Assembly: GCF_030758315.1 (NCBI RefSeq)
Contig: NZ_CP132336.1
Location: 1,736,001 to 1,800,000 of the forward strand
DNA from: Pararhizobium sp. IMCC3301
GTDB taxonomy: Bacteria > Pseudomonadota > Alphaproteobacteria > Rhizobiales > GCA-2746425
Direction: 5' to 3'
Length of the DNA: 64,000 bases
In this document: piece after piece, positions 35,576 to 45,374 of the stretch
How positions within the stretch are numbered: the first letter of the stretch is position 1
Layout of the letters: every line of letters begins with the position of its first letter
Notes under the pieces: model-generated
The model's database searches: none
What the model saw: only the letters and a program-made list of their open reading frames with translations
Told to the model about the DNA's origin: nothing
Made by a program: the position numbers and the translations under genes

Positions 35576-35705
35576 CGCTCCCAACTGCACCACTCTGTAA
35601 CGCTGTGCTCTGCAATCCGTCTTAAGAATAAGCCGTTTCCTGGTTGGTCCAGATGAATATCGGCTTACGGATGCCCGCTGTTACCGCCGGGCGATGGAGA
35701 CTGAC

Positions 35706-36047
35706 ATGAAAATACGCATAAACACGGCCCTCCCGGCATTGGCTGCAACTCTGATCTCGCTGCCGGCTCTGGCTCAGACACCGGCAGACGGGTCAAGATA
35801 TTGGCATTACGGGTCGGATTGGGGATGGGGCCATATGGTGTTTGGTTCCCTCATGATGGTTTTGTTCTGGGGTGCACTCATTGTTGCAATCGTCTTTGCC
35901 GTACGCTGGCTTGGCACCGGATCCTCCCAGGGAGCATCGCTGGCGAGCGAGCGCAACAAAGCGCTTGATATCCTGCAGCAGCGTTTTGCCCGCGGCGAGA
36001 TCGATCAGGAAGAGTTTGCCGATCGCAAACGGCATCTCACGGACTAA
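35706..36047 (+). CDS. SHOCT-domain membrane protein
   Basis: A 113-residue protein with a signal or N-terminal helix (ALPALAATLISLPALAQ), a Trp/His-rich segment (YWHYGSDWGWGH), a second helix (SLMMVLFWGALIVAIVFAVRWL), and a C-terminal SHOCT motif (ALDILQQRFARGEIDQEEFADRKRHL). ATG 35706 has GGAG at good spacing. Proteins of this layout are frequent beside copper ATPases; role unknown. Confidence 0.85.
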   Translation: MKIRINTALPALAATLISLPALAQTPADGSRYWHYGSDWGWGHMVFGSLMMVLFWGALIVAIVFAVRWLGTGSSQGASLASERNKALDILQQRFARGEIDQEEFADRKRHLTD

Positions 36048-36193
36048 GGCCGGGAAGGCTTCGTCGCGGGCCAGGCCCTCGCTGTAACGCGCTTGAGCCG
36101 GGCCCGTCTGAAGCTTCAATCAAACAAGCAATGCGCCGCCGCCTGTCATAGACGCAAGCCTCAACAGACCAACCAGAGAAGCCGGGTAAGGCC

Positions 36194-38557
36194 ATGAACA
36201 AACACGACCATCACGATCAAAGCGATCATCATCACCACACTGCCGATAGCACTGCGGGCACAGTGAAAGACCCGGTCTGCGGCATGACGGTGGAACTCGG
36301 CAAGGGCAAGCCCAGCCTGAAACACGACGGTGAGATCTATCATTTCTGCTCGCAGAAATGTCACGATAAATTTGCGGCTGATCCTGAGTCATACCTCTCC
36401 GGTGCGGCGCAGGCCAAAACCGAAAATCTGCCCGAAGGCACTCAGTACACCTGCCCGATGCACCCCGAAATCGTACGTGACGAGCCAGGTGACTGCCCGA
36501 TTTGCGGCATGGCGCTGGAGCCGATGGGCATTCCCGCCGCCGATGAGGGACCAAACCCGGAACTGGTCGATTTCACGCGCCGCTTCTGGGTCGGTACGGT
36601 TTTGACGATCCCGCTGCTGGTGCTGACGATGAGCCCCTATATTGGCCTCGGTAATGCGCGCGAGCTTTTCGGAGAACGCACCACCCTGTGGATCGAGCTT
36701 GTTCTGGGCACGCCAGTTATTCTTTGGGCCGGCTGGCCGTTTTTTGTGCGCGGCGTCAAATCGGTGATCAGCCGCAATCTCAACATGTTCACACTGATCG
36801 CCATGGGCGTCGGCTCGGCCTATATTTTCAGCGTGATCGCTGTACTGATACCTGAGATTTTTCCCGACGGGTTCCGCGATGCGCAAGGCAATGTCGGAGT
36901 TTATTTCGAAGCCGGGGCGGTCATCGTGGTTTTGGTCCTGCTCGGCCAGATGATGGAGTTGCGCGCCCGTGAACGCACCGGCTCTGCGATCCGGGCATTG
37001 CTTGATCTTGCAGCAAAAACAGCTCGCGTCATTCGCGAAAACGGACAGGAAGAGGAAATCCCCCTTGAGCACGTCAAGGTTGGCGACCGGCTGCGCGTGC
37101 GTCCCGGCGACAAGGTTCCGGTTGACGGCGTCGTAGTGGAAGGCCGCTCGTCGATAGACGAATCGATGATTTCCGGGGAACCGATTCCGGTAGAAAAATT
37201 CGTGGGTGAAAAAATCACCGGTGCGACAATCAACGGGACCGGCAGCCTGATCATGGAGGCAAAACGCGTCGGTGCCGACACCATGCTCAGCCGAATCGTC
37301 GAGATGGTCGCGAACGCGCAGCGCAGCCGTGCCCCGATTCAAAAGCTGGCGGATTCCGTGGCGGGCAGCTTTGTGCCGGCCGTCATCATCATTGCAATTC
37401 TGTCCTTCATATCCTGGTCCATCTGGGGCCCGGCACCTGCGCTTTCCTATGGCCTGGTATCAGCGGTCGCCGTGCTGATCATCGCCTGTCCCTGCGCCCT
37501 GGGGCTGGCAACGCCGATGTCGATCATGACGGCCACCGGTCGCGGCGCACAGGCAGGCGTATTGATCAAGAACGCCGAGGCGCTGGAGCGCTTTGCCAAA
37601 GTCGATACACTGATTGTCGACAAGACCGGAACCCTGACCCTGGGCAAACCGAAGCTTGTTGCGGTGCTGCCCGTCGCCGGCCATGACGAGGCCGAAATTC
37701 TCCGCCTCGCCGCAAGCTTGGAACTGGGCTCCGAACATCCGCTGGCCGAAGCCATTGTTGCAGGCGCTGAAGAGCGTGGCGTCACGCTGGCCAAAGCGAT
37801 CGATTTCGACGCAGTCACCGGCAAGGGTGTCACGGGAACAGTCGATGGCAAACAGATCGCGCTTGGTAACGCAAAACTGATTGCTGATCTCGGCCTTGAT
37901 GGCGGTGAATTGTCAGAGACCGCAAATGCCCGGCGCGACGAAGGCGAAACCGTAATGTTTGTCGTCGTCAATGATCAGATCGCCGGTCTGGTTGCGGTCG
38001 CCGATCCGGTCAAGGAAACCACGCCCGACGCATTGAAAGCGCTGCATAAACAGGGCTTCCGCATCGTCATGGCCACCGGCGACAATGAACGCACTGCCAG
38101 GGCGGTTGCAGCAAAGTTGGGGATCGATGAAATCCGCGCCGATGTGCTGCCGGAAGACAAGGCCCGCATCATCATGGAGTTGCAGGAAGCCGGCCACAAG
38201 GTTGCGATGGCGGGGGATGGCGTCAATGACGCGCCCGCACTGGCCCAGGCCGATGTCGGCATCGCCATGGGCACCGGCGCTGACGTGGCGATCGAAAGCG
38301 CCGGTTTCACGCTGGTTAAGGGCGATTTGAATGGCATCGTCCGTGCCCGCCGCCTGTCCCGCGCAACCATGCGCAACATCAAGCAGAACCTGTTCTTTGC
38401 ACTGATCTATAATGCGGCCGGTGTACCGGTGGCGGCCGGCATTCTGTTCCCGTTCTTCGGCATTCTTATCTCACCGATCTTTGCGGCGGCGGCTATGAGC
38501 CTGTCCTCCCTGTCGGTGGTCGGCAACGCGCTGCGGCTGCGTTCGGTGCGGATCTAG
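36194..38557 (+). CDS. Copper-type P1B ATPase with N-terminal YHS and heavy-metal-binding domains
   Basis: A 787-residue metal exporter. The N-terminus is His-rich ([14 protein letters not shown]), followed by a YHS domain (residues 26-68, DPVCGMTV...[10 protein letters not shown]) and a heavy-metal-binding domain (YTCPMHPEI...[11 protein letters not shown], about 85-112). No classical HMA CxxC domain is present. The membrane metal site is CPC in [13 protein letters not shown] near residue 431. Later motifs are DKTGTLT near 476, SEHPLAEA near 514 and [10 protein letters not shown] near 674. The CPC motif and the domain order fit a Cu+ exporter of the CopA/FixI-like class. It is the main gene of the metal block. 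Confidence 0.93.
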   Translation: MNKHDHHDQSDHHHHTADSTAGTVKDPVCGMTVELGKGKPSLKHDGEIYHFCSQKCHDKFAADPESYLSGAAQAKTENLPEGTQYTCPMHPEIVRDEPGDCPICGMALEPMGIPAADEGPNPELVDFTRRFWVGTVLTIPLLVLTMSPYIGLGNARELFGERTTLWIELVLGTPVILWAGWPFFVRGVKSVISRNLNMFTLIAMGVGSAYIFSVIAVLIPEIFPDGFRDAQGNVGVYFEAGAVIVVLVLLGQMMELRARERTGSAIRALLDLAAKTARVIRENGQEEEIPLEHVKVGDRLRVRPGDKVPVDGVVVEGRSSIDESMISGEPIPVEKFVGEKITGATINGTGSLIMEAKRVGADTMLSRIVEMVANAQRSRAPIQKLADSVAGSFVPAVIIIAILSFISWSIWGPAPALSYGLVSAVAVLIIACPCALGLATPMSIMTATGRGAQAGVLIKNAEALERFAKVDTLIVDKTGTLTLGKPKLVAVLPVAGHDEAEILRLAASLELGSEHPLAEAIVAGAEERGVTLAKAIDFDAVTGKGVTGTVDGKQIALGNAKLIADLGLDGGELSETANARRDEGETVMFVVVNDQIAGLVAVADPVKETTPDALKALHKQGFRIVMATGDNERTARAVAAKLGIDEIRADVLPEDKARIIMELQEAGHKVAMAGDGVNDAPALAQADVGIAMGTGADVAIESAGFTLVKGDLNGIVRARRLSRATMRNIKQNLFFALIYNAAGVPVAAGILFPFFGILISPIFAAAAMSLSSLSVVGNALRLRSVRI

Positions 38558-38591
38558 GCGGGATATGCCATTTCATTGCAATCACCACACT

Positions 38592-38622
38592 GCCGCGGCG
38601 GCCGATTCAGAGCCGCCGCGGC
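38592..38622 (+). terminator. Strong GC-rich hairpin after the copper ATPase
   Basis: Perfect 11-bp arms GCCGCGGCGGC and GCCGCCGCGGC with a 9-base loop, 34 bp after the stop codon. There is no T tract, so it may terminate, stabilise the mRNA 3' end, or attenuate read-through into the small downstream gene. Confidence 0.65.
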
Positions 38623-38665
38623 TGTATCAACGATTGAACAGTTGACCCAAGACAGGAAGTTTCCC

Positions 38666-38932
38666 ATGCCTCAAATCAGCGACCCCGGATTTTTCAACTC
38701 CTTGCGATTCAAATACGGCCTCGGTCTAGCGGTCTTTCTTGGCGCCGCCGGTTACCTGCTGTGGGACGAGCATGAAGCCCATATCCTCGGCTATTTGCCG
38801 CTGATCCTTATTCTGGGTGCCTGTCTCGGCATGCATTTTTTCATGCATGGCAGCCATGGCGGGCACGGCAGTCACGGCAGTCAGAGTAAAGATAAACCGC
38901 AGGATGATCCGAAGCCCGATGGAAAAGACTGA
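38666..38932 (+). CDS. DUF2933-like small membrane protein
   Basis: An 88-residue protein with two helices (YGLGLAVFLGAAGYLLW; YLPLILILGACLGMHFFMHG) and a His/Gly-rich tail (HGSHGGHGSHGSQ) that could bind copper. ATG 38666 follows CAGGAAG. DUF2933 proteins typically accompany copper ATPases and ICMT-type methyltransferases, exactly as here. Confidence 0.85.
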   Translation: MPQISDPGFFNSLRFKYGLGLAVFLGAAGYLLWDEHEAHILGYLPLILILGACLGMHFFMHGSHGGHGSHGSQSKDKPQDDPKPDGKD

Positions 38933-38934
38933 CC

Positions 38935-39600
38935 ATGGAAACGCCTTCCTATGGTCTGTGGTTTCTGGTCTTCATCAATTCGGCAGTCTTCATTCTGTTC
39001 GCGTTCAGCTTTTTCAAACCGCGTACAAAGCGCGACTGGCGCTCCTTCGGCGCTTTCAGTGCGTTTCTTGTCGCTCTATTCACCGAAATGTACGGCTTCC
39101 CACTGACGATCTATTTCCTGTCCGGCTGGCTGCAAACCAACTATCCCGATATTGACTGGCTCGCGCATGATGCCGGTCATCTGCCGGAAATGCTGTTCGG
39201 CTGGAAAGCAAATCCGCATTTCGGACCGTTTCACCTGCTCAGCTTTGTCTTCATCGGCGGCGGCTTTGTCCTGCTTTCGGCCGCATGGCGTGTTCTCTAT
39301 CAGGCGCAGCAGAGGGGAACGCTGGCACAGACCGGGCCCTATGCCCGCATCCGCCATCCTCAATATGTCGGCTTTATTTTGATCCTGATCGGATTCCTGT
39401 TGCAGTGGCCAACGATCCTGACGCTTGCCATGTTCCCGGTTTTGCTCGTCATGTATTGGCGTCTGGCGTTGCGGGAAGAACGCGAGGTCGAAGCGGAACT
39501 CGGCGACATCTATCGGCGTTACGCCGCCAGCGTGCCGCGTTTCGTGCCACGCCTGCAGGATTTGTTTGGCAACCGCACCCCGCAGCAGCCGCGGCCTTGA
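38935..39600 (+). CDS. Isoprenylcysteine carboxyl methyltransferase-family membrane protein
   Basis: A 221-residue protein with about five helices. The C-terminal SAM-binding motif of the ICMT/PEMT family is present: GPYARIRHPQYVGFILILIGFLLQWP near residue 140, then REEREVEAELGDIYRRYAASVPRFVP. Substrate is unknown; in copper clusters these proteins are common but uncharacterised. It starts 2 bp after the DUF2933-like stop and closes the metal operon. Confidence 0.88.
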   Translation: METPSYGLWFLVFINSAVFILFAFSFFKPRTKRDWRSFGAFSAFLVALFTEMYGFPLTIYFLSGWLQTNYPDIDWLAHDAGHLPEMLFGWKANPHFGPFHLLSFVFIGGGFVLLSAAWRVLYQAQQRGTLAQTGPYARIRHPQYVGFILILIGFLLQWPTILTLAMFPVLLVMYWRLALREEREVEAELGDIYRRYAASVPRFVPRLQDLFGNRTPQQPRP

Positions 39601-39673
39601 AGCAAATGCGTTGCAATTCTGTGCTGGAGTAAGTTTTCCCGAATGCACCAAGTTGTCAGGCAACGAAAGCACC

Positions 39674-39696
39674 GGCTGCGCAATATGTGCGCAGCC
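39674..39696. terminator. Hairpin between convergent operons
   Basis: Perfect 9-bp arms GGCTGCGCA and TGCGCAGCC with loop ATATG, extended by outer CACC/GGTG pairing. It lies midway between the convergent ICMT-like and TRAP genes and could end transcription in both directions, although T tracts are missing. Confidence 0.6.
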
Positions 39697-39808
39697 ATTG
39701 GTGCCCTCATCCAACCAATACAGAAAAACGCGACAGTCGGATAAGCGATCAACATCCCTGAGATCGCCTTGCTGGACCTGCCGGATCATTCGCGCTGCGG
39801 CTATGCTG

Positions 39809-40819
39809 CTATTTTGTAAGGGCGAGGATCGCGTCAATCATCCCTGCCGGCCAGATTTTGCCATCGAATTCCTTCCGGGTTTCTGCCTGCACCGAGGCTC
39901 GGAAAGCGGCGAGTTCGTCGTCGGACAGCCGCACGATGTTCATGCCTTTGGCTTCAAGCTCACTGACCAGCGATTCCTCAAGCTCGATTGTGTAGTTACT
40001 GGTCCAATCAGCGACTTCCTGAGCAACAGCCTTGATCGTCGCCTGGTCTTCGTCCGAAATCTTTGACCATGCCCGTGTATTGAGGAGCCAAGGCAGAGCC
40101 TGCAACTGATGCCCGGTAAGGATCAGATTCTTCTGCACTTCATAGAAGCGTGCAGAAGCGATCGTTCCGACCGGGTTTTCCTGTCCATCCACGATGCCCT
40201 GCCGCAACGCCCCGAACAACTCCGGAAACGGAACCGGCGTCGGATTGGCACCAAGTCCCCGGATTGTGGCCAGAGAAATCGGGTTTGGAACAGCCCTCAA
40301 TTTGATACCTTTGAAATCAGCGGGCGAACGGAGCTCCTTATCCGTGGTTGTGACTTGGCGAGCGCCCTGAAACCAGACACCCAGAACTTCCAGACCGGCA
40401 GTGTCAGCGAGACGCTGATTCCACGAAATCCCAAGGTCCTCTGCGTCCAAGACCCTCTTTAGCTCGCTCCAATCATCGTAGAAATACCCGCCCAATGTCG
40501 CGGTGAACTCCGGCACCACATCTGCCAGAACGCCGAAGGGCACTATGGCCATTTCGATTGCGCCCGACGACACTTGGTTGAAAAGCTGTTGGTTGTTTCC
40601 AAGTTCGCCGTTGCCGAATATCTTTATCTCGACGCGACCGTCTGTTGCTTCAAGTACTTTCTCGGCCAACCGCGTTGCTCCTTCAAACGCGGGATCGCCG
40701 GGGTTGTTCGTCAGACCAAGCCGGACGGTCTCTGCCGAGACTGCCGTCGGCACTGCCATGATGGCGGTAAAAACCACCCCAATGCAGCAAGTGGTTCGGA
40801 TTTTCTCAAAATATGTCAT
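39809..40819 (-). CDS. TRAP transporter substrate-binding protein (DctP family)
   Basis: A 336-residue periplasmic protein with a signal peptide (CIGVVFTAIMAVPTAVSA) and the DctP fold. KIFGNGELGNNQQLFNQVSSGAIEMAI near residue 65 and GIKLRAVPNPISLATIRGLGANPTPVPFPELFGALRQGIVDGQENP near 170 are family hallmarks. The Arg in KLRAVPNP is expected to bind the substrate carboxylate. GGAGGAATAAAA precedes the ATG. It is the last gene of the seven-gene TRAP operon. Substrate is probably a sugar acid or other hydroxy acid, given the dehydrogenases in the operon. Confidence 0.93.
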   Translation of the reverse strand: MTYFEKIRTTCCIGVVFTAIMAVPTAVSAETVRLGLTNNPGDPAFEGATRLAEKVLEATDGRVEIKIFGNGELGNNQQLFNQVSSGAIEMAIVPFGVLADVVPEFTATLGGYFYDDWSELKRVLDAEDLGISWNQRLADTAGLEVLGVWFQGARQVTTTDKELRSPADFKGIKLRAVPNPISLATIRGLGANPTPVPFPELFGALRQGIVDGQENPVGTIASARFYEVQKNLILTGHQLQALPWLLNTRAWSKISDEDQATIKAVAQEVADWTSNYTIELEESLVSELEAKGMNIVRLSDDELAAFRASVQAETRKEFDGKIWPAGMIDAILALTK

Positions 40820-40882
40820 TTTTATTCCTCCATGTAATGCGCCTCGTGTTTCCTTCGGTCAACGAATGCGGCGCATCATTCG

Positions 40883-42175
40883 TCAAAACCCCAATGCGCG
40901 CGGAATCGCGAGGACGACCGGCGGATAGAAAGCCATAATCAGAAGGGCCCCGATAAGCGGAATGAGAAATGGCAGTACAGCCAGAGATATCCTCCCCAGG
41001 CCAAAGCCGGTGATGTTGCGCATGACAAACAGGGCCAATCCAATCGGCGGTGTAAATTGGCCAATCATGATGTTGAAGACGATCACGACACCGAAGTGAA
41101 TTGGATCAATTCCGAATTGGCTCTGCGCTATAGGCAGGAGCATCGGTGCCAGAACCAGCATCAGGATGGCGTTTTCGATGATCGCACCGAGGACAAGCAT
41201 CATTGCAATCACCGCCAGCAGGAACCCGGCTCTCGTTTCGAATGTGGCGGACATATATGTTGCAATTGACTGCGGCACCTCGGCGACCGTCAAAACCCAC
41301 GCAAACAGCAGCGCCGAAGCAACGATAAACAGAAGCTGTGATGTCGAGACTACCGTGTCACGAAGGACGGCGAAGAATGCTTCTAGCGAAAGCTCGCGAT
41401 AGACCAGTCCGGCAATGACAAGGGCGTAGAACACCGCGACAGTGGCCGCCTCTGTCGGGCTGAATATCCCCAGTGTCATTCCACCGACAATGATAACCGG
41501 CGTCAGAAGCGGCGGCAGGGCCCTGATGGTCGCGGTCAGGAGTATGCGCCACCCCTGCCAGGCTTCGCCATAGTAGCCGCGCCTGATGCCGACAATCATC
41601 ACATAAAGCATCAGACAGGCGGCGATCAGGAAAGCAGGCAAAATACCGCCGAGAAACAGGCCGGTGATCGATACATTGGCCGCCACGCCGAAAAGCACCA
41701 TAGGTAAGCTTGGGGGAAGGATCGGGCCGGTTGCCGACGAGGCCAGTGTAATGCCAACAACGAAGTCCGGATCATAGCCTTTCTTTCGCATCGCCTTGTA
41801 TTCGATCTCGCCCAGCCCGGCGACATCCGCCAGAAGCGAGCCTGACATGCCGGCAAACACAAAACTGGACACGATATTGACGTGGCCAAGTCCGCCGGGT
41901 ATGCGCCCCACCAGTTTGGCGGCAAAATCGAAAATGCGATCCGCGATGCCTGACGCTGTCATCAATTTTCCAGCAAGCATGAACATTGGAATGGCGAGCC
42001 AGGTAAAACTGTTCATGGCGGACCCGATCTGACTCACCGCAAGCGAAATCGGGACCCCTTCATAGAGAAGAAACACCACAGAGAAAAAGACAGCCGAATA
42101 AGCGACAGGAAGGCCAAATGTGATGGCGACCAGTTTGAGGGCAATCAGGAAGAGAATGAAACTTTCAGCGGACAT
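40883..42175 (-). CDS. TRAP transporter large permease (DctM family)
   Basis: A 430-residue membrane protein with about twelve helices. Family sequence is clear: FTWLAIPMFMLAGKLMTASGIADRIFDFAAKLVGRIPGGLGHVNIVSS near residue 55, SATGPILPPSLPMVLFGV near 150, and GQFTPPIGLALFV near 375. It is the Na+-coupled translocation subunit. It overlaps the DctQ gene by 11 bases. Confidence 0.95.
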   Translation of the reverse strand: MSAESFILFLIALKLVAITFGLPVAYSAVFFSVVFLLYEGVPISLAVSQIGSAMNSFTWLAIPMFMLAGKLMTASGIADRIFDFAAKLVGRIPGGLGHVNIVSSFVFAGMSGSLLADVAGLGEIEYKAMRKKGYDPDFVVGITLASSATGPILPPSLPMVLFGVAANVSITGLFLGGILPAFLIAACLMLYVMIVGIRRGYYGEAWQGWRILLTATIRALPPLLTPVIIVGGMTLGIFSPTEAATVAVFYALVIAGLVYRELSLEAFFAVLRDTVVSTSQLLFIVASALLFAWVLTVAEVPQSIATYMSATFETRAGFLLAVIAMMLVLGAIIENAILMLVLAPMLLPIAQSQFGIDPIHFGVVIVFNIMIGQFTPPIGLALFVMRNITGFGLGRISLAVLPFLIPLIGALLIMAFYPPVVLAIPRALGF

Positions 42176-42656
42176 CGGGATACACCGGGCGACCGCGCAA
42201 ACGGTTGATGAGATTGCGGATTGTGTAAACCAGCATCAAAGACGCGGCGATTGGCACGGCCAGAAGAATGTATCGCCACGGCAGACGCATCGCCGGCGTC
42301 TTCTGGAATGTCATTTCCAGCGTGTTCTGCCACCCGGCGACAAGCAGGCACACGAGGGAAAAAATGATGATCAGATCAAAAAAGGCATAGAGCCATCGAA
42401 CCACACGCTGTGGGAAAATATCCTGAGCAAGTTCCACGCGGATATGGCCATACCGTCGTTCGACCCCCGCAGCGCCAATGAAGGTCAGCCAGATAATGAG
42501 GATTGAGCTCAGCTCTTCTGTCCAGATGAATTGCTGGCCAGTCAAATAGCGCGTGCCCACCTGCAGCGTGGCCAGAATGATGAAGGCGAGCAGGATTATC
42601 ATTCCGAGGGAAATCTCGGGATCGCGGATAATGGCTCGCCCTGCACGTGTCAGCAT
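42165..42656 (-). CDS. TRAP transporter small permease (DctQ family)
   Basis: A 163-residue protein with four helices. ILATLQVGTRYLTGQQFIWTEELSSILIIWLTFIGAA is the conserved DctQ segment, with WTEE at the end of helix 2. It pairs with DctM in the membrane. Genes overlap on both sides, so the operon is tightly coupled. Confidence 0.92.
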   Translation of the reverse strand: MLTRAGRAIIRDPEISLGMIILLAFIILATLQVGTRYLTGQQFIWTEELSSILIIWLTFIGAAGVERRYGHIRVELAQDIFPQRVVRWLYAFFDLIIIFSLVCLLVAGWQNTLEMTFQKTPAMRLPWRYILLAVPIAASLMLVYTIRNLINRLRGRPVYPDVR

Positions 42657-43600
42657 GGTGATCTATCCTCTTGTTGGCCGCTCGATCCTGCGTCAAATGC
42701 CATGGCGGTGGCGACGCGCGATACGTTCTGTGTGCCAAAACCCAGGACCATCGCCCGGCAGAACGCGTCATGGGCGGCTGCGGTCACGCCATGCGGTGTT
42801 CCGACCGATTTCGCCATGGCGTCGAAAAGGCCAAGGTCCTTCGTCGCCACCGCCAGAGAAAAGTGCAAGCTGTGATCGTCGTTGATCAGGCGCGGTGCCA
42901 GTTCGTCAAGTTTACGGCTGGCGGCGCGGCTTTGGCTCAGCACATCCCAGACAATCTGCAGATCAATGTGTTCGGTAGTGGCCATGGTAAAGGCTTCGCA
43001 AAGTACGGCATGAGTGCCCAGAACCACCGCATTGTTGATCAGTTTCAACAGATGTGCCGATCCGATCGGACCGGCTGGAATGACCCGCGCAGAGATGGCA
43101 TCGAACAGCGGGTGCAGTGCCGCCACAAGATCGGCAGGGCCACCAACAATCAGGGTCAGCGTCCCTTCCGCCGCTTCCCGGGGGCCCATGAGCATAGGCG
43201 CGTCGATAACCACAATACCGCGCGTCGCTGCCTGTTCGCACAACGACCGTGTCAGGTTCGGATCGCTGGTGGAACAATCGACAATGACAGTCCCCGCCCT
43301 CGCCGAAGCCAACAGACCGTCAGCCGCCAGATAGACTGCGCGTATTGCCTCGGGATCGGGAAGGCACGTTATAATGATGCCGGCGATGGCGACGTCCGGC
43401 AGGCTGGACCCGCGCACCAGTCCCAAGGCTTCCAGATCTGGACCGGCTTCGGGCGCGGTATCATAGGCCACGACGGCAAAACCCCCGCGCAACAGGCTTT
43501 TGGCAAGGCCGCGCCCCATCGACCCCAAACCAACCAGTCCAATGCGTTCTGGAACTCCGTCTGGCAGCATTTCAGTGCGAGATGCGATGACTTCAGACAT
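42650..43600 (-). CDS. 3-hydroxyisobutyrate dehydrogenase-family oxidoreductase
   Basis: A 316-residue NAD(P)-dependent beta-hydroxyacid dehydrogenase. The Rossmann motif is GLVGLGSMGRGLAKSLLRGG near residue 20. The substrate motif DAPMLMGPREAAEGTLTLIVGG (family DAPVSGG) has Leu-Met-Gly where Ser-Gly-Gly is usual. The catalytic Lys is in GSAHLLKLINNAV near 190. Related enzymes act on tartronate semialdehyde or other 3-hydroxyacids. The altered DAP loop suggests an unusual substrate. It overlaps the start of dctQ and the end of the regulator. Confidence 0.87.
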   Translation of the reverse strand: MSEVIASRTEMLPDGVPERIGLVGLGSMGRGLAKSLLRGGFAVVAYDTAPEAGPDLEALGLVRGSSLPDVAIAGIIITCLPDPEAIRAVYLAADGLLASARAGTVIVDCSTSDPNLTRSLCEQAATRGIVVIDAPMLMGPREAAEGTLTLIVGGPADLVAALHPLFDAISARVIPAGPIGSAHLLKLINNAVVLGTHAVLCEAFTMATTEHIDLQIVWDVLSQSRAASRKLDELAPRLINDDHSLHFSLAVATKDLGLFDAMAKSVGTPHGVTAAAHDAFCRAMVLGFGTQNVSRVATAMAFDAGSSGQQEDRSPC

Positions 43601-44309
43601 GATTCAGCCTGTAGTCATCCATCAATTTCATAAGCATTTGCATATATTTTTTGCGGTGTGTGCGGTGCAGCTCGCAGGCCGCATCGACATCGCCCTTGTA
43701 AATCAGGTTGACCAGATCGCCATGATCCTTGGTGGACCCGGTAGGCAGCGGCCGCAGCCGCAACGTAATGAGCCGCACCCGGTGCGCCTGGTTCCACATC
43801 GTGTCTGCAAAGGCCATCAGACGTCCGTTACCGCAGCATTCCAGCAAAAGGCGATGAAACTCGCGATCTGCATCCGCCCACGCATCCAGATCGCCTGCGT
43901 CCAGCGCGCTGCCCATGGATTTCACGGCACCCTCCAACAGGATACAGGCCGCATGGCGCGCACTCTCCTCCTGACTGGTCATCTGTTCCACCGCGGCCAC
44001 CTCGAGCGCGCCCAGAACGTGAAAGATCTCCCGCGCATCTTCGACCGAGACCGAGCTGACCCGGAAACCGCGGCGTGGAAAGATCGTGATCATGCCTTCA
44101 GATTCCAGCCGGATCAGCGCCTCGCGCACCGGTGTGCGGCTCATCTTCAACTTGTCGGAAATTTCCTGCTCAATGGCGAGGAAGCCTGGAGGAAGCTCGG
44201 CGGACAGGATCATTTCCTTGAGCGTGTCGTAAGCGTTTTCGTGCAGCGTCCGACCGTCCTTTCGCGCCGCAATGCTGCCCTTGGTCGACAATTTTTCGAG
44301 GCCATTCAT
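43593..44309 (-). CDS. FCD-domain GntR-family regulator of the TRAP operon
   Basis: A 238-residue regulator. The GntR winged helix has LPPGFLAIEQEISDKLKMSRTPVREALIRLESEGMI. The FCD domain shows acidic and His metal/ligand residues (DADREFHRLLL, DHGDLVN, CELHRTHRKKY). ATG 44309 overlaps the stop of the Gfo/Idh gene (ATGA). Embedded in the operon, it probably regulates it and responds to a pathway intermediate. The 24-bp palindrome at 46514-46537 is a candidate binding site. Confidence 0.9.
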   Translation of the reverse strand: MNGLEKLSTKGSIAARKDGRTLHENAYDTLKEMILSAELPPGFLAIEQEISDKLKMSRTPVREALIRLESEGMITIFPRRGFRVSSVSVEDAREIFHVLGALEVAAVEQMTSQEESARHAACILLEGAVKSMGSALDAGDLDAWADADREFHRLLLECCGNGRLMAFADTMWNQAHRVRLITLRLRPLPTGSTKDHGDLVNLIYKGDVDAACELHRTHRKKYMQMLMKLMDDYRLNHV

Positions 44310-45373
44310 CCTGTTTGCTCCGTCATATTTGCTGTTGCGGCCCGCAGCGAAACCCACCGACCCAGACGATTTGAGGTGTAGATCGCTTCCTCAATCTCAA
44401 TATTTCGCAAGTACTGCCGGGCGGTCTGTTCCAAAGGAGTGTCATCAAGGATGTGGTCGACCACGCTGTCCTGAAACGCGCCGACACAGCCGCCACCGAA
44501 CTGCGCATCCGGCGGAATATGGAAGGGAACCTGCCTTTCGTCCTGAAGGTGCGGGCGATGCCAGAGCTGTGCCGAACCATCCAGCCGCAGCGTTCCGCCC
44601 GACCCTTCGATCAACATTTCGCCCATGGTCAGGCGGAGGTCGTCTGCGGTGTGATCGTTGCAGCGATTGCCATCAAACAGTCCAGTTGCACCATTTTCGA
44701 ACTCGAAAATCACATATCCGGCATCTTCACCGGCAATATTCGGATTGATCTTTCGAAGGCGGGCAAAAACCCCCGTCACTTCGCCAAACAAAAACCGGAA
44801 CGTATCGATCGAATGGATTCCCGTTTCATGGATCAGGAAACGCGGCATGTCGCGAAAAAAGGGTTGCCGCGCGACATAGGCATCGGCCCCCTGGCCATCG
44901 CCCGGGCGCAATCGAAACGCAATGGAATGCAAATGGCCCAGGGTCCCGGCATTGATCATTTCGGCCATTTTCCGGAACCATGGACGCCACCGCGCATTTT
45001 CGTGCACCACCAGCAACGATCCTGCCTGTTCGACCATCGACACAATACGCTCGGCCTCAGGCAGATCATTGCTCAGTGGTTTCTGGCAGATGGCCGCAAC
45101 CCCCCGGCGGGCAGCAGCAGCCACCAATACCGCATGACTGGATGGTGGCGTAATGATGTCGATGAGATCGGGCGAGCAACGCTCAAGCAGGTCTTCCAGG
45201 TTTGCGCCGACCTGGGGTATGTCAAAGGCCTGAGCTTGCGATTCCGCCTTGCCGAGATCCACATCGCAAAGCCCCACCACTGTGGTTCGGTGCGAACGCT
45301 GCCAGGCTGCCAGATGGAACTGGCTGAAATAACCTGCCCCCAAAACGACAATGCGCAACGGATCGCGGGCCAT
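44306..45373 (-). CDS. Gfo/Idh/MocA-family oxidoreductase
   Basis: A 355-residue NAD(P)-dependent dehydrogenase. The N-terminal Rossmann motif is RIVVLGAGYFSQFHLAAW, followed by the family dinucleotide/catalytic element AICQKPLSNDLPEAERIV (family EKP; here QKP). The C-terminal alpha/beta substrate domain includes FLIHETGIHSIDTFRFLFGEV. These enzymes oxidise sugars, inositols or their derivatives. ATG 45373 is 2 bp after the upstream stop; the longer frame is out of operon logic. Confidence 0.9.
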   Translation of the reverse strand: MARDPLRIVVLGAGYFSQFHLAAWQRSHRTTVVGLCDVDLGKAESQAQAFDIPQVGANLEDLLERCSPDLIDIITPPSSHAVLVAAAARRGVAAICQKPLSNDLPEAERIVSMVEQAGSLLVVHENARWRPWFRKMAEMINAGTLGHLHSIAFRLRPGDGQGADAYVARQPFFRDMPRFLIHETGIHSIDTFRFLFGEVTGVFARLRKINPNIAGEDAGYVIFEFENGATGLFDGNRCNDHTADDLRLTMGEMLIEGSGGTLRLDGSAQLWHRPHLQDERQVPFHIPPDAQFGGGCVGAFQDSVVDHILDDTPLEQTARQYLRNIEIEEAIYTSNRLGRWVSLRAATANMTEQTG

Positions 45374-45374
45374 A

